The notes beneath the pieces are model-generated. The model worked only from the letters and a program-made list of their open reading frames with translations. It searched no databases and was not told where the DNA came from. 64,000 nucleotides of DNA, taken from contig WGLP01000006.1 of assembly GCA_016125505.1 (NCBI GenBank), forward strand, positions 1 through 64,000, read 5' to 3'. Both the position numbers and the translations under genes were made by a program. This stretch comes from Gammaproteobacteria bacterium (GTDB lineage Bacteria; Pseudomonadota; Gammaproteobacteria; UBA6429; Thiohalophilaceae). How positions within the stretch are numbered: the stretch's first letter is position 1; each line of letters begins with the position of its first letter. This document shows positions 28,705 to 38,913 of the stretch, one piece after another.

Positions 28705-29760
28705 GTGAACATACTCGAAGAGTACAAGAAAAAGGCGGCCAAGCTCCGCCAGGACATGGAACAAAGCAATACCCAGGGCAACGAGCTGCATCAGATCCGC
28801 AACATGCAGGTGGTTACGGCCTTGCAGCAAATTCATGCCTATCTGCATGACCTCATCGAGCAACTGAATTTTGTCGATCCGGATATCCGTTGTAACTTTT
28901 CTCTGGGTCCCTTCGGCGAACTGACCAACCTGCGTCAGGGCGACTACAAATTGCTGTACGAAAGCAGCTATAACAAGGAAACGGTCAACCTTTCCTTTGC
29001 ACTGAATAACGAGGAACAAATCGACCTCGAAATTGAAGAAAACGAAAACACCAAGCAGCAACTGGACAAGCTCAAGAACCAGGGCCTGCTGGCCAATTTC
29101 GTCGCCCGTCAACCGCCGAAGATCAATATCCAGGGTTATGTCCCGGTGCGACTGGAGTTCAGCTCCGATTTCGACGACACCAGCATCCTGGTTGCCCTGC
29201 ATAACTACAGTCAGTTTGAAGACGCCAATTACAAGGTATACGTAAATGACGTCAACGAACAGGTCCTGAATGACCTTGGCGCCTTCATCCTGCGCCAGGA
29301 AAACCGGTTCATGGAGATCCTCAGCGAGGACAGCCAGGCCATCAGTATCATGAAGAGCATGCGTTTGGGTACGTCCAGTGACGGGCCTGAAACCGAAGAG
29401 ATGGACGCCTCGCGTCTACGCTCGCTGTTCAATCGCGAGCACCGCCTCTTCCTGACTTATCACAATGTCATCAAGGACGTGGGCACACGCACGCAGGGTT
29501 TTATCCTGGGCCGTGCCAAGGACTGCGACCTCGCGGTGAATACCGAACTTGCCTCCCGTCACCATGCCCAGCTGGTCTTTCGCAAGGGTAAATTCGTGCT
29601 GATCGATCAGAGCACCAACGGGACTTTCGTAAAAACCCAGGGTGGCAAGGAAGTCTACGTGCAATCCGAAGCCTTGCCGCTCTCCGGCTCCGGCTTTATC
29701 AGCCTGGGCAAGGCCGTCAGCGTGGACAACGAACACCTGATTTATTATTCCTGCCAGTAG
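28705..29760 (+). CDS. FHA-domain protein with N-terminal coiled-coil region
   Basis: The 351-residue product starts at GTG. The first 250 residues are not a family I recognise: a helical N-terminus (MNILEEYKKKAAKLRQDMEQ) and an acidic middle. A C-terminal FHA domain (about 262-345) shows FILGRAKDCDLAV, SRHHAQLVF and DQSTNGTFV, the phosphothreonine-binding residues. It is about 4 kb from the FHA/PP2C/kinase module and could be a further target of that kinase. It is convergent with the YadGH-like transporter genes. Confidence 0.85.
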   Translation: MNILEEYKKKAAKLRQDMEQSNTQGNELHQIRNMQVVTALQQIHAYLHDLIEQLNFVDPDIRCNFSLGPFGELTNLRQGDYKLLYESSYNKETVNLSFALNNEEQIDLEIEENENTKQQLDKLKNQGLLANFVARQPPKINIQGYVPVRLEFSSDFDDTSILVALHNYSQFEDANYKVYVNDVNEQVLNDLGAFILRQENRFMEILSEDSQAISIMKSMRLGTSSDGPETEEMDASRLRSLFNREHRLFLTYHNVIKDVGTRTQGFILGRAKDCDLAVNTELASRHHAQLVFRKGKFVLIDQSTNGTFVKTQGGKEVYVQSEALPLSGSGFISLGKAVSVDNEHLIYYSCQ

Positions 29761-29771
29761 TTAGCGGGCTG

Positions 29772-30545
29772 TTAATGTCTGATTCCCACGCCCTTACGCA
29801 ATAAATACAACGCAAACAGATACAGGCCCACCACAAAGCCGATCACAATCAAGAACGCCAGGCGTACATCGATATCGCTGACGCCGAGCATGCCGTAACG
29901 CATCAAGTTGATCATGTAGAGGATCGGGTTGACCAGCGAAACGTGCTGCCAGAAACTCGGCAGCATATCCACGGAATAAAAAATGCCGCCCAGATAGGTC
30001 AGCGGTGTTAATACGAAGGTCGGGATGATCGAAATGTCATCGAAGGTCTTGGCATAGGCGGCGTTGATCAGGCCGCCGAGAGAGAACAACGCCGAGGTCA
30101 GCATGACCACAATCAGGATCACCAGCAGGTTATGCACGTGCAGATGCGCAAAGATCGCCGCCACGACCGTCACCGCGACGCCCACGACCAGGCCGCGCAT
30201 CAAGCCCCCGCCGACGAAACCCAGCAGGATCAAATAATTCGGCATGGGTGAAATCAACAGTTCCTCGATGTGCCGCTGAAACTTCGAACTGAAAAACGAC
30301 GACACGACGTTGGCGTAGGAATTATTGATGATGGCCATCAAAATGATGCCAGGCACGATGTAATCGATATAGTTGTAGCCCTGGATCGGCGCCAGCTGCG
30401 ATCCGATCAGGTGACCGAAGATCACAAAATACAGGCCCATGGTGATCATCGCCGGCAACACCGTCTGTACCCAGATACGCACGAAACGCATCACTTCCTT
30501 CGTGACAATCGTGCTGAACGCCACCCATTGCTGCTGGAGTGTCAT
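29772..30545 (-). CDS. yadH: ABC-2 type transporter permease (YadH-like)
   Basis: A 257-residue permease with six membrane segments and the ABC-2 signature (GIILMAIINNSYANVVSSFFSSKFQRHIEELLISPM; TPLTYLGGIFYSVDMLP). It overlaps the ATPase gene by 4 bases, so the two are translationally coupled and form a half-size exporter pair. The substrate is unknown. Confidence 0.92.
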   Translation of the reverse strand: MTLQQQWVAFSTIVTKEVMRFVRIWVQTVLPAMITMGLYFVIFGHLIGSQLAPIQGYNYIDYIVPGIILMAIINNSYANVVSSFFSSKFQRHIEELLISPMPNYLILLGFVGGGLMRGLVVGVAVTVVAAIFAHLHVHNLLVILIVVMLTSALFSLGGLINAAYAKTFDDISIIPTFVLTPLTYLGGIFYSVDMLPSFWQHVSLVNPILYMINLMRYGMLGVSDIDVRLAFLIVIGFVVGLYLFALYLLRKGVGIRH

Positions 30546-31462
30546 ATCGCCCCCTGCTCCACCATGCGCACGAACATTTCTTCCAGGCGATTGGTCTTGT
30601 TACGCATGCTCAGGACATCGATGCCCTCATCGGATAACAGACGAAACAGGGCATTGAGACTTTGATCCTTACTGATGCTGACTTCCAGCGTTGTCTCGTC
30701 GACCAGACTCAGTTGATAGCCCGGTGTCGATGGCAGCGAAGACAGCGGTTGTTTCAGGTTCAAGACAAAGGTCTCGACGTTGAGTCGCATCAACAGGGCT
30801 TTCATATCGGTGCTTTCGATGGTCACTCCGTCATTGATGATGGCGATATGCCGGCACAGGTTCTCCGCCTCTTCCAGATAGTGCGTGGTCAGAATGATCG
30901 TGGTCCCCGCCCTGTTCACCTCGCGCAGGAAGGTCCACATGGATCGGCGAATTTCGATATCCACGCCGGCGGTGGGCTCGTCCAGAATCAACATGCGCGG
31001 TTCGTGCACCAGCGCCCGCGCGATCATCAGGCGGCGTTTCATGCCGCCGGAGAGTTCGCGCGCCATGTCAGCGCGTTTTTCCCACAGGCCGAGTTGCTTG
31101 AGATATTTTTCCGTGCGTTGAAAAGCGGTTTTTCGTGCGATGCCGTAATAACCTGCCTGGTTGGCGACGATCTCGATGACCGGTTCGAACTGGTTGAAAT
31201 TGAATTCCTGTGGCACCAGGCCAATACAACTCTTGGCGGCCTCCAGATCGGTATCGATGTCGTAATCGAAGACGCTGACCTTGCCGGCACTCTTGCGAAC
31301 CAGGGATGCGATGATGCCAATGGTGGTGGATTTACCTGCGCCGTTGGGACCCAGCAGCGCGAAAAAATCTCCTTCGCGGACGTGCAGGTCCACGCCCTTG
31401 AGCGCCTGCACGCCATTGGCATACGTCTTGGTCAATCCGGTAATGGATAAGGCATTGGTCAT
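30542..31462 (-). CDS. yadG: ABC transporter ATP-binding protein (YadG-like)
   Basis: The start is set at the ATG of MTNALSITGLTKTY (306 residues); the upstream extension is not family sequence. Walker A (GPNGAGKSTT), the Q-loop (GLVPQEF), the signature LSGGMKRRL, Walker B (MLILDEPTAG) and the H-loop (LTTHYLEEAE) are complete. The C-terminal extension of about 90 residues is typical of exporters of this class. It pairs with the permease that follows. Confidence 0.93.
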   Translation of the reverse strand: MTNALSITGLTKTYANGVQALKGVDLHVREGDFFALLGPNGAGKSTTIGIIASLVRKSAGKVSVFDYDIDTDLEAAKSCIGLVPQEFNFNQFEPVIEIVANQAGYYGIARKTAFQRTEKYLKQLGLWEKRADMARELSGGMKRRLMIARALVHEPRMLILDEPTAGVDIEIRRSMWTFLREVNRAGTTIILTTHYLEEAENLCRHIAIINDGVTIESTDMKALLMRLNVETFVLNLKQPLSSLPSTPGYQLSLVDETTLEVSISKDQSLNALFRLLSDEGIDVLSMRNKTNRLEEMFVRMVEQGAI

Positions 31463-31528
31463 AACGCCGCACAAACTATACCAGCTGCCGATGCGGCGCA
31501 AGTCGCGCCCTGTTGCAAACGACTCGGC

Positions 31529-34500
31529 TTAGCCGACCCAGGCACGCGCGTTACGGAATAAACGCATCCAGGCGCCGTCTTCACCCCATTCTTCCGGGTG
31601 CCAGCTGTTGGTAACCGTTCTAAACACCCGTTCCGGGTGCGGCATCATGATGGTGAAGCGACCGTCCGTTGTGGTTAATCCCGTAATGCCATCGGGTGAA
31701 CCATTGGGATTGAAGGGATAGGTTTGCGCCGTCTTGCCGTAGTGATCGACATAACGCAATGAAACCAGGTTTGACTGCAAGACAGCGTGCTGCGTTTGCG
31801 GATCCGTGAATTGCGCGCGCCCTTCACCGTGCGCGACCACAATCGGCATGCGTGAACCCTGCATGCCCGCCAGCAAGATCGATGGCGAATCCATCACCTG
31901 CACCAGCGACAACCGCGCCTCGAATTGTTCGGACAGATTACGCTCGAACCGCGGCCAGTGCTGTGCGCCGGGGATCAAATCGCGCAACTGCGACATCATC
32001 TGGCAGCCGTTGCACACGCCCAGCCCGAAAGTATCCTCGCGCGCGAAGAACGCGGCAAAGGCATCACTGGCCTGCGGGCTGAACAGGATCGAATTGGCCC
32101 AGCCACCGCCGGCGCCGAGCACGTCACCATAGGAAAATCCGCCGCAGGCGACCAGGCCCTTGAACGTCGCAAGCTCGACATGGTTATTCAGGATGTCGCT
32201 CATGTGCACATCCATGCATTCGAAGCCGGCGCGATCGAACGCCGCCGCCATTTCGACGTGGCCATTCACGCCCTGCTCGCGCAAAATTGCCAGGCGCGGA
32301 CGAACGCCGGTATTGATATACGGTTTGGCGTTGTCGGTATGCACGTCGAAGCTCAGGGAGGCGTGTAGCCCGGGGTCACGTGCATCCTGAAGTGCATCGT
32401 ATTCCTGTTGCGCGCAATCGGCGTTGTCACGCAGCGCCTGGATCCGGTAACTCGTCTCCCACCACCAGCGCTGTAATGTTACGCGGGTATTTTCGTAGAC
32501 GACCTGTTTGTTGTGATAGCAACGTATCGCATCGTCTTCATTCAAGGTCCCGATAACGTGCGAGCAATGTCCGAGGCCGGCATCGTGCAGATAGGCCAGC
32601 ACATCATCGGTATCCGCGTGACGCACCTGGATTACCGCGCCTAACTCTTCGCTGAATAAGGCCGCGATGTGATCGTCATTGAGATCGTCCAGATGCAGGT
32701 CAACGCCGCAATGAGCGGCAAACGCCATTTCGCACACGGTCACCAGCAGGCCGCCGTCGGAACGATCGTGATACGCCAATAACAACTGTTGTTTGTTGAG
32801 TAACTGGATGGTATCGAAAAACGCCTTAAGCAGGTTCGGGGCATCCAGGTCGGCCGGGTGATGTCCGATCTGTTTGTACACCTGCGCCAGGCAGGAACCG
32901 CCCAGACGATCCTGGCCTTTGCCGAGATCGATCAGGATCAGATCCGTGTCGCCCTTGTTGGTTCTGAGCTGCGGCGTCAGTGTCTGGCGCACGTCCTGCA
33001 CCCGCGCGAAGGCCGAGATGATCAGTGACAGCGGCGCCGTCACGGCATGGTTGCGGGCATTCTCCTGCCACACCGTCTTCATCGACATCGAGTCCTTGCC
33101 CACCGGGATCGCAATGCCCAGGGCCGGACACAACTCCATGCCGACGGCTTTCACCGCATCGTACAGGCCCGCGTCTTCACCGGGATGCCCGGCCGGCGCC
33201 ATCCAGTTGGCGGACAGCACGATATCGGACAAGGCGTCGATGCGCGCCGCCGCAAGATTGGTGATCGCCTCCGCCACGGCCATGCGCGCCGAGGCCGCAT
33301 GGTGCAACAAGGCGATCGGCGTGCGTTCGCCCATGGCCATGGCCTCGCCGGTATAGCCGTGATAACCCGTCGTCGTCACCGCGACGTCGGCAACCGGGAC
33401 CTGCCAGGGACCCACCAACTGATCGCGCGCGACCATGCCGGTCACGCTGCGATCGCCGATGGTGATCAGAAATTGTTTGGCCGCGACCGTCGGTAACTGC
33501 AACAGGCGCTGCAAGGCCTCGTCGATGCGAATCGCCTTGCTGTTGAATTGGTTTTTTTGAAACGGCTGATGTTTGACGTCGCGCAGCATCTTCGGCGGCT
33601 TGCCCAGCAACACATCCAGCGGCATATCGATGGGCGTGTTATCGAAATAGCCGTCACCCACGACCAGTTGCTTTTCCTCCGTCGCTTCGCCCAGCACGGC
33701 GAACGGACAACGCTCGCGTTCGCATAATTCGATAAAGCGCGGCAAGTCATCGGCCTTTACGGCGAGCACATAGCGTTCCTGCGATTCGTTACACCAGATC
33801 TCCATGGGCGACATGCCCGGCTCGTCATTGGGTACGGCGCGCAACTCGATGCGGCCACCACGATCGCTGTCGTTGACCAGTTCCGGCATGGCATTGGATA
33901 GGCCGCCGGCGCCGACGTCGTGGATACTGATGATCGGATTGTGTTCGCCCAACTGCCAGCATTGATCGATCACTTCCTGCGCGCGCCGCTGCATTTCCGC
34001 ATTGCCGCGTTGCACCGAGGCAAAATCGAGTTCGGCATGACTGGCACCGGTCGCCATGGACGACGCCGCGCCACCACCCAAGCCGATCAACATGGCGGGA
34101 CCACCCAGCACAATCAATTGCGCGCCGTCGGTGATCGTGCCCTTGGCGATATGATCGGCACGGATGTTACCGACACCGCCGGCCAGCATGATCGGTTTGT
34201 GATAGCCGCGGACTTCGTCACCCTCAGGTCCGGGCACCTTCTCTTCGAAGGTACGGAAATAACCGCAGATGTTGGGACGCCCGAATTCGTTATTAAACGC
34301 CGCCGCGCCGATGGGACCGTCGATCATGATGTCCAGCGCGGAGACGATGCGCCCCGGCCGGCCGTGATCGGTCTCCCAGGGTTGCGCGAACTCCGGCAAT
34401 TGCAGATTAGAGACCGAAAAACCGCTCAGACCCGCTTTAGGTTTGGAACCACGCCCGGTCGCGCCTTCGTCGCGGATTTCACCCCCGGCACCGGTGGCGG

Positions 34501-35419
34501 CGCCAGGAAACGGTGCAATCGCCGTCGGATGATTGTGCGTCTCCACCTTCATCAGGATATGCACCGGCTCTTCGCAATAATGATATTTGCGCGTATCGCC
34601 ATCGGGGACAAAACGCGCGGCCGTGAAGCCTTCCATGACGGCGGCATTGTCACGATATGCCGACAGTATGCCCTGCGGATTCTGGTCATACGTATTGCGA
34701 ATCATGCTGAACAGCGAACGCTCCTGCGTCTGGCCGTCGATGATCCAGTCGGCATTGAAAATCTTGTGCCGGCAGTGTTCGGAATTGGCCTGCGCGAACA
34801 TCATCAATTCGATGTCGTTGGGATTGCGTCCCAACGCGGTAAAGTTTTCCACCAGATAATCGATCTCGTCCGGCGCCAGCGCCAGGCCCCACTCGCGGTT
34901 GGCCACTTCCAGCGCCACCTTGCCGCCCTGCAGGATATCCACGGTCTTGAGCGGCGCCGGTTCGGCATGCGAAAACAGGGCATGGGCCTCGTTGACATCA
35001 CGCATGACCACTTCGGTCATACGATCGTGCAGCACGGGCAACAGGGATTGTAACTGCGCCTCGCTCAATGCCGGTTCGCTGTCAATGTAATAGGCGATCC
35101 CGCGTTCGATGCGCTCGATGACGGCCAGCCCGCAATTATGGGCAATATCGGTCGCCTTGCTGGACCAGGGTGAAATCGTGCCGGGGCGCGGTGTGACCAG
35201 ACACAAGGCACCGCGGGGCTGCTCGACGCCGTCATGGGCGTATTGCAATAATGTCCGTAAGCGCGTGCTGTCCTCTGCGCTCAACGCACAGTCACAACTC
35301 ACAAAATGGAGATATTCGGCATACAGTCCGCGGACGGATGGCTGGATTTGCGTCAATCGTTGCAGGAGTTTGCTTTGCCGGAACGGCGATAAGGCGCTGC
35401 CACCACGGATTTGCAACAT
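31529..35419 (-). CDS. purL: Phosphoribosylformylglycinamidine synthase (large PurL)
   Basis: The enzyme catalyses the fourth step of purine synthesis, FGAR to FGAM, using glutamine and ATP. The 1296-residue single-chain form has the N-terminal domain, two AIRS-like halves ([34 protein letters not shown]) and a C-terminal glutaminase with the nucleophile in [10 protein letters not shown] and the HPERVFR histidine. It is complete. The YadG-like gene lies about 65 bases downstream on the same strand. Confidence 0.98.
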   Translation of the reverse strand: MLQIRGGSALSPFRQSKLLQRLTQIQPSVRGLYAEYLHFVSCDCALSAEDSTRLRTLLQYAHDGVEQPRGALCLVTPRPGTISPWSSKATDIAHNCGLAVIERIERGIAYYIDSEPALSEAQLQSLLPVLHDRMTEVVMRDVNEAHALFSHAEPAPLKTVDILQGGKVALEVANREWGLALAPDEIDYLVENFTALGRNPNDIELMMFAQANSEHCRHKIFNADWIIDGQTQERSLFSMIRNTYDQNPQGILSAYRDNAAVMEGFTAARFVPDGDTRKYHYCEEPVHILMKVETHNHPTAIAPFPGAATGAGGEIRDEGATGRGSKPKAGLSGFSVSNLQLPEFAQPWETDHGRPGRIVSALDIMIDGPIGAAAFNNEFGRPNICGYFRTFEEKVPGPEGDEVRGYHKPIMLAGGVGNIRADHIAKGTITDGAQLIVLGGPAMLIGLGGGAASSMATGASHAELDFASVQRGNAEMQRRAQEVIDQCWQLGEHNPIISIHDVGAGGLSNAMPELVNDSDRGGRIELRAVPNDEPGMSPMEIWCNESQERYVLAVKADDLPRFIELCERERCPFAVLGEATEEKQLVVGDGYFDNTPIDMPLDVLLGKPPKMLRDVKHQPFQKNQFNSKAIRIDEALQRLLQLPTVAAKQFLITIGDRSVTGMVARDQLVGPWQVPVADVAVTTTGYHGYTGEAMAMGERTPIALLHHAASARMAVAEAITNLAAARIDALSDIVLSANWMAPAGHPGEDAGLYDAVKAVGMELCPALGIAIPVGKDSMSMKTVWQENARNHAVTAPLSLIISAFARVQDVRQTLTPQLRTNKGDTDLILIDLGKGQDRLGGSCLAQVYKQIGHHPADLDAPNLLKAFFDTIQLLNKQQLLLAYHDRSDGGLLVTVCEMAFAAHCGVDLHLDDLNDDHIAALFSEELGAVIQVRHADTDDVLAYLHDAGLGHCSHVIGTLNEDDAIRCYHNKQVVYENTRVTLQRWWWETSYRIQALRDNADCAQQEYDALQDARDPGLHASLSFDVHTDNAKPYINTGVRPRLAILREQGVNGHVEMAAAFDRAGFECMDVHMSDILNNHVELATFKGLVACGGFSYGDVLGAGGGWANSILFSPQASDAFAAFFAREDTFGLGVCNGCQMMSQLRDLIPGAQHWPRFERNLSEQFEARLSLVQVMDSPSILLAGMQGSRMPIVVAHGEGRAQFTDPQTQHAVLQSNLVSLRYVDHYGKTAQTYPFNPNGSPDGITGLTTTDGRFTIMMPHPERVFRTVTNSWHPEEWGEDGAWMRLFRNARAWVG

Positions 35420-35513
35420 GAGAGATCACGTCCTGACGCAATGAAATGGAAACGTGAATGATACTGGATAGTGGTGGGAGCGACCAGCCGCTTGGTAAAA
35501 AGCGGCCGGGGTA

Positions 35514-35846
35514 TTACTGACTGGCGGCGTCTTTCAGCGCCGCCATGATGGTATTGAGGTCGGTTTCCCGTAAATCGATGACGCAGGCGAGATTGGCAAC
35601 GCTGCAAACGCTCAATTGCTGACCACGGACGATCCAGCCACCCGGTGGGGTCCAGCCGCGCACCTGTGTGAACATGGCCAGCTGATCCGCGTTGCCCTGG
35701 ATCATGCGTTTGTAATCCAGGGCAAACTTGGCCAGGCGCGTGAGCATCTCGTCGCCACCCATGCCGTAGCCCTGCACCAGTTGACCATCGTCCCGAAACT
35801 GGCAAACCGCCATCACGCCATCGAGGGTGAGTAAACGTTTGAGCAT
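35514..35846 (-). CDS. DUF2173 family protein (paralogue 3)
   Basis: The 110-residue protein belongs to a small family that I associate with sulfur-oxidising proteobacteria. The core is LLTLDGVMAVCQF, then GWIVRGQQLSVCSVANLACVID. It has no signal peptide; the fold is probably roadblock/LC7-like, which is inference from size and pattern. It is the last of three adjacent paralogues, 2 bases after the middle one. Function is unknown. Confidence 0.72.
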   Translation of the reverse strand: MLKRLLTLDGVMAVCQFRDDGQLVQGYGMGGDEMLTRLAKFALDYKRMIQGNADQLAMFTQVRGWTPPGGWIVRGQQLSVCSVANLACVIDLRETDLNTIMAALKDAASQ

Positions 35847-35848
35847 GG

Positions 35849-36187
35849 TTATGCCCCTAAGGCTGCGTAGGCTTTGTCGAAATCCGCCTTGCTGTTGGGC
35901 AGGATCACGCCCTGGTTGCCGTGCATCACGACGGTCCAGTCGAAACCAATCAGCGACAGGCCCTGCACCGGATAAAACCCCTTCATTCCGGTGACCTTTT
36001 CCCAGCCGCGCGCCTGCATGGCGGCAATCGCCTCATTGGCGACGCAGACGTGCGCGACAAGATCGATCACGTCGGCGGTGATGGCATTGTTATCGGCGAC
36101 TTGCGATTTGAGTAATTCGCCACGGTCATTGAATTCGAATGCCGCCAGTGCGCCATCCAGTTTCATCAAGCTATCGAGATCTGCCAT
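35849..36187 (-). CDS. DUF2173 family protein (paralogue 2)
   Basis: A 112-residue paralogue beginning MADLDSLMKLDGALAAFEF. It ends KGFYPVQGLSLIGFDWTVVM, matching the C-terminal strands of its neighbours. This ATG has AGAAAGG about 10 bases upstream; an in-frame TTG 18 bases earlier would overlap the previous stop. The middle position in the cluster suggests a co-expressed set. Confidence 0.7.
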   Translation of the reverse strand: MADLDSLMKLDGALAAFEFNDRGELLKSQVADNNAITADVIDLVAHVCVANEAIAAMQARGWEKVTGMKGFYPVQGLSLIGFDWTVVMHGNQGVILPNSKADFDKAYAALGA

Positions 36188-36201
36188 ATTCCCAACCTTT
36201 C

Positions 36202-36558
36202 TCAAATAAGTTCGCCGGTTTGGTTGCTGACGTTCTGCAACATAAACTTCATCACCTGGTTCAGCGATGCCGCGTTATTGTCCAGGAAACAAAATATGTT
36301 CCCGATAACACAGACACTGAATTGTGCGCCCTTGACCACCCAACCACGCGCAGGCGCGCAACCGCAATCCTTACCCAGGGATTTCATCATATCGACCTGC
36401 ATGTGGGTGGCCATCGTCGTGGCACGGCACATGATCGAGGCCATGCGTGCATGTTCCTCGTTTAAATGGCCTTCATAACTGAATCGATCCCCGCGGTAGG
36501 TATATTCGCCGGCGGCGATAACGCCGGTCTGACTTGCCAATTCCTGTATTAGATTCAT
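36202..36558 (-). CDS. DUF2173 family protein (paralogue 1)
   Basis: A 118-residue paralogue, first in transcription order. It shares ARGWVVKGAQFSVCVIGNIFCFLD with the third paralogue and carries an extra cysteine pair (KDCGCAPARG) absent from the other two. It has no signal peptide. About 95 bases upstream, the RDD gene begins in the opposite direction. Confidence 0.7.
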   Translation of the reverse strand: MNLIQELASQTGVIAAGEYTYRGDRFSYEGHLNEEHARMASIMCRATTMATHMQVDMMKSLGKDCGCAPARGWVVKGAQFSVCVIGNIFCFLDNNAASLNQVMKFMLQNVSNQTGELI

Positions 36559-36654
36559 ATGCTGCTTGTCTAGTTATAATGAATTATTGTTAGTATATAC
36601 GTAGAATTGTTTTTATAAGTTCAGCAAATCCTGACGCTAATATCAACTCTTGAC

Positions 36655-37155
36655 ATGTCCGAATCAATGTACCTTCCTGCCAATTTTTGGCGACGCATGG
36701 CCGCCATGGTATATGACAGCTTGCTTATATTCGCCGTCCTGATCGTTGTCGGTGCAACAATGCTGCCGTTTACCAACGGGCTCGGCATGCATCGCGACAA
36801 TATTATTTTCAAAATATACGTCTTTGCCGCCATCTATTTTTTCCTGGGCTGGTTCTGGACACACGGTGGCCAGACACTTGGCATGCGCGCCTGGAAAATA
36901 AAACTATTGCAACGCGACGGCAGCCCCGTCACCTGGCAACGCGCACTCTTTTATTACCTGATCAGCCTGCCGATGTGGGGCTTCATGATCTTCACCGTCG
37001 CCGTCAACAGCAACATGATCCCGACACCCGCCACCCTCGCGCAGATACCGCACTGGGTGCTCTACACAATCCTGCTGGTCTGGTTTGTGATCGATCATTT
37101 ACCCGATAACTGGCGGGAGAAAGTATCGGGCGTGAGAATGATACAGGTCTCGTAG
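36655..37155 (+). CDS. RDD-family membrane protein
   Basis: A 166-residue protein with three to four membrane helices and the RDD pattern (FWRRMAAMVYDSLLIFAVLIV, HGGQTLGMRAWKIKLLQRDG, LPDNWREKVSGVRM). Some members have been linked to ion transport; the function here is unknown. It is a single gene divergent from the DUF2173 cluster. Confidence 0.88.
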   Translation: MSESMYLPANFWRRMAAMVYDSLLIFAVLIVVGATMLPFTNGLGMHRDNIIFKIYVFAAIYFFLGWFWTHGGQTLGMRAWKIKLLQRDGSPVTWQRALFYYLISLPMWGFMIFTVAVNSNMIPTPATLAQIPHWVLYTILLVWFVIDHLPDNWREKVSGVRMIQVS

Positions 37156-37174
37156 TTTTTTATTTGCTGCTAAC

Positions 37175-37830
37175 GTCATTCCGGGCGAACGTAGTGAGAC
37201 CCGGAAGTCGACCAGAACCCGGAGGGTTCAGGAAGTACTTAATGAATCTCGAAGAGATTCTAAGTGCAGTGTCTTATTGTTACAAAACCAGTTTCGCCCG
37301 GCGCTTTGCGCCTTTGGCGACCTACTTTCTTGTATCGACAAGAAAGTAGGCAAAGAAGCTCCCCCCGCGATTGCCAATCGTTCGTGATTTATTGGCTGTA
37401 CTCAGTGACACTGTGACATTCAGCATCCCTGCTTCATGTCACAGGCTCGCCATCCCTGGCTCGCCCTTTTAGGTGTCACTTGCGTTCAGCCAAAAATCCC
37501 TCACAGCAATCGCATGGGGATTCTCCACTGAGCAATAGCAGCGCAACAAATCTCATTCGGCTCTCTCACTCTGCTCAGTGAGCAAACCCCATACTGTCGC
37601 AACAGACGCGCGATGAAACAGCGCAGGTTGCGACTGCGGGGCAGTTTCACTGCTCTCGGCCATCCATGGCCTCCGCAGTATTCGTGCATCCTGCACATCA
37701 TCTTTGGGTACTTTCTTTGTTCGCACAAAGAAAGTGGGTCGCCAAAGGCGCGAAGCGCCGGGTGAAACTGGTTTTGTAACAAAATAAGACACTGGATGCC
37801 GGGTCGCCAAAATACGGCGCCCGGAATGAC
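37175..37830. repeat. Nested inverted-repeat intergenic element, no credible gene
   Basis: This stretch between the RDD gene and lptG has no gene I believe. It is bounded by a 13-bp inverted repeat, GTCATTCCGGGCG at 37175-37187 and CGCCCGGAATGAC at 37818-37830. Inside, arms of 62-65 bases (37271-37332 and 37726-37790) are near-perfect inverted copies around AAAACCAGTTTC and GGCGCTT-GCGCC. Each arm abuts a small hairpin: CTACTTTCTTG/CAAGAAAGTAG at 37322-37349 and CTTTCTTTG/CAAAGAAAG at 37711-37734. The central 375 bases are unlike known genes. A miniature non-coding element is possible. Confidence 0.8.
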
Positions 37831-37844
37831 AAAAAGAAACAACC

Positions 37845-38909
37845 TTATCGCGTTCGATATAACAAAAACACCGCTACCACCATCACACTCAAGGTCGGCA
37901 AGGTGGCGGCAAGAAACGCGGGCAGACGATAGACCAGCCCAATCTGTCCGCTGAGGGTATTAAATAAGTAGAAGCCCAGGCCGAGCATAAATCCGATCAC
38001 GATGCGTTTGCCCATACCCGCATCACGCAGTGAGCCGAAGACAAACGGCACGGCGAGCAGGATCATGACCGCGATGGTGAGCGGCGATGCCACCTTGGTC
38101 CAGAACGTCAGTTTATAGCGGCTGGCATCGAGCTGGTTTTCCTTCAGGTAGTCGATATAGCCGTGCAGCTTCCAGGCCGACAGGTTTTCCGGTGTCACCG
38201 AGACCACGTTCACCACTTCCGGGTTCAGCAGGCTTTGCCATTGCATGGTTTCACTGTAGGTATTTTTCAGGCCATCAGGCGAGATCGTTTGCACGTTGAC
38301 ACGTTGCAGTTCCCAGTGGTCGTCCTTGTATTGCGCACCGGCCGCGGAGACGGTTTGTTGCAGGTGTTGATTGTCGTCGAAGATATACAGATTGACACCC
38401 ACCAGATGTCCGTCGCTTTCGACCCGGCGCACATGAATATAGGTCCCGCCGTCGCGCGCCCATAATCCGTAATCGGTATTCAGACTGATCTTTTCGTTCA
38501 TGGCGCTGACGCGTTTGAGCTTGGCGTACTGGATTGCCGGTGGTGCGATCACTTCCCCGATAAAGATCACGAAGGCCGCGAGGATCAGGCCGGTCTTGAG
38601 CACGGCATAACTGATGCGCGCCACGGAGAGGCCGGCGGCACGCATGGCGATCAACTCACTGTGGCTGGCCAGCATACCGAGACCGAACATGGTGCCGAGC
38701 AAGGCGATCATGGGAAAATATTGATACAGCTCCTGCGGCATGCTGAGCAGCACATAGCCGATGGCGTACCAGATAGTGTATTTCGCATGTCCTATGGCGC
38801 CGGTTTCACCGGCAAAGGTGATCAGGGTATCCAGCGTCATCATGACCATCGTCGCGCCCAATACGCCATTGAGCACCGCACGACCGATATAGCGATCCAG
38901 GAGATCCAT
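37845..38909 (-). CDS. lptG: LPS export permease LptG
   Basis: LptG and LptF form the membrane part of the ABC transporter that extracts LPS from the inner membrane (LptB2FG). The 354-residue product starts MDLLDRYIGRAVLNGVLGA and has six membrane helices around a periplasmic beta-jellyroll. YjgQ-type motifs are seen (LSMPQELYQYFPMIALLGTMFGLG, SHSELIAMRAAGLS). It follows lptF by 4 bases. Confidence 0.96.
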   Translation of the reverse strand: MDLLDRYIGRAVLNGVLGATMVMMTLDTLITFAGETGAIGHAKYTIWYAIGYVLLSMPQELYQYFPMIALLGTMFGLGMLASHSELIAMRAAGLSVARISYAVLKTGLILAAFVIFIGEVIAPPAIQYAKLKRVSAMNEKISLNTDYGLWARDGGTYIHVRRVESDGHLVGVNLYIFDDNQHLQQTVSAAGAQYKDDHWELQRVNVQTISPDGLKNTYSETMQWQSLLNPEVVNVVSVTPENLSAWKLHGYIDYLKENQLDASRYKLTFWTKVASPLTIAVMILLAVPFVFGSLRDAGMGKRIVIGFMLGLGFYLFNTLSGQIGLVYRLPAFLAATLPTLSVMVVAVFLLYRTR

Positions 38910-38913
38910 TCAA

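Noticed and set aside
33920..35053. Plus-strand open frame opposite purL
   Set aside because: It is antisense to conserved purL and has no recognisable domain.
35489..35505. GCCGCTT/AAGCGGC hairpin downstream of the DUF2173 cluster and upstream of purL
   Set aside because: There is no T run on either strand, so it was not called a terminator.
37501..37842. Overlapping minus-strand frames in the inverted-repeat element
   Set aside because: They cross repeat arms and hairpins, lack ribosome sites and resemble the spurious frames commonly annotated in such repeats.
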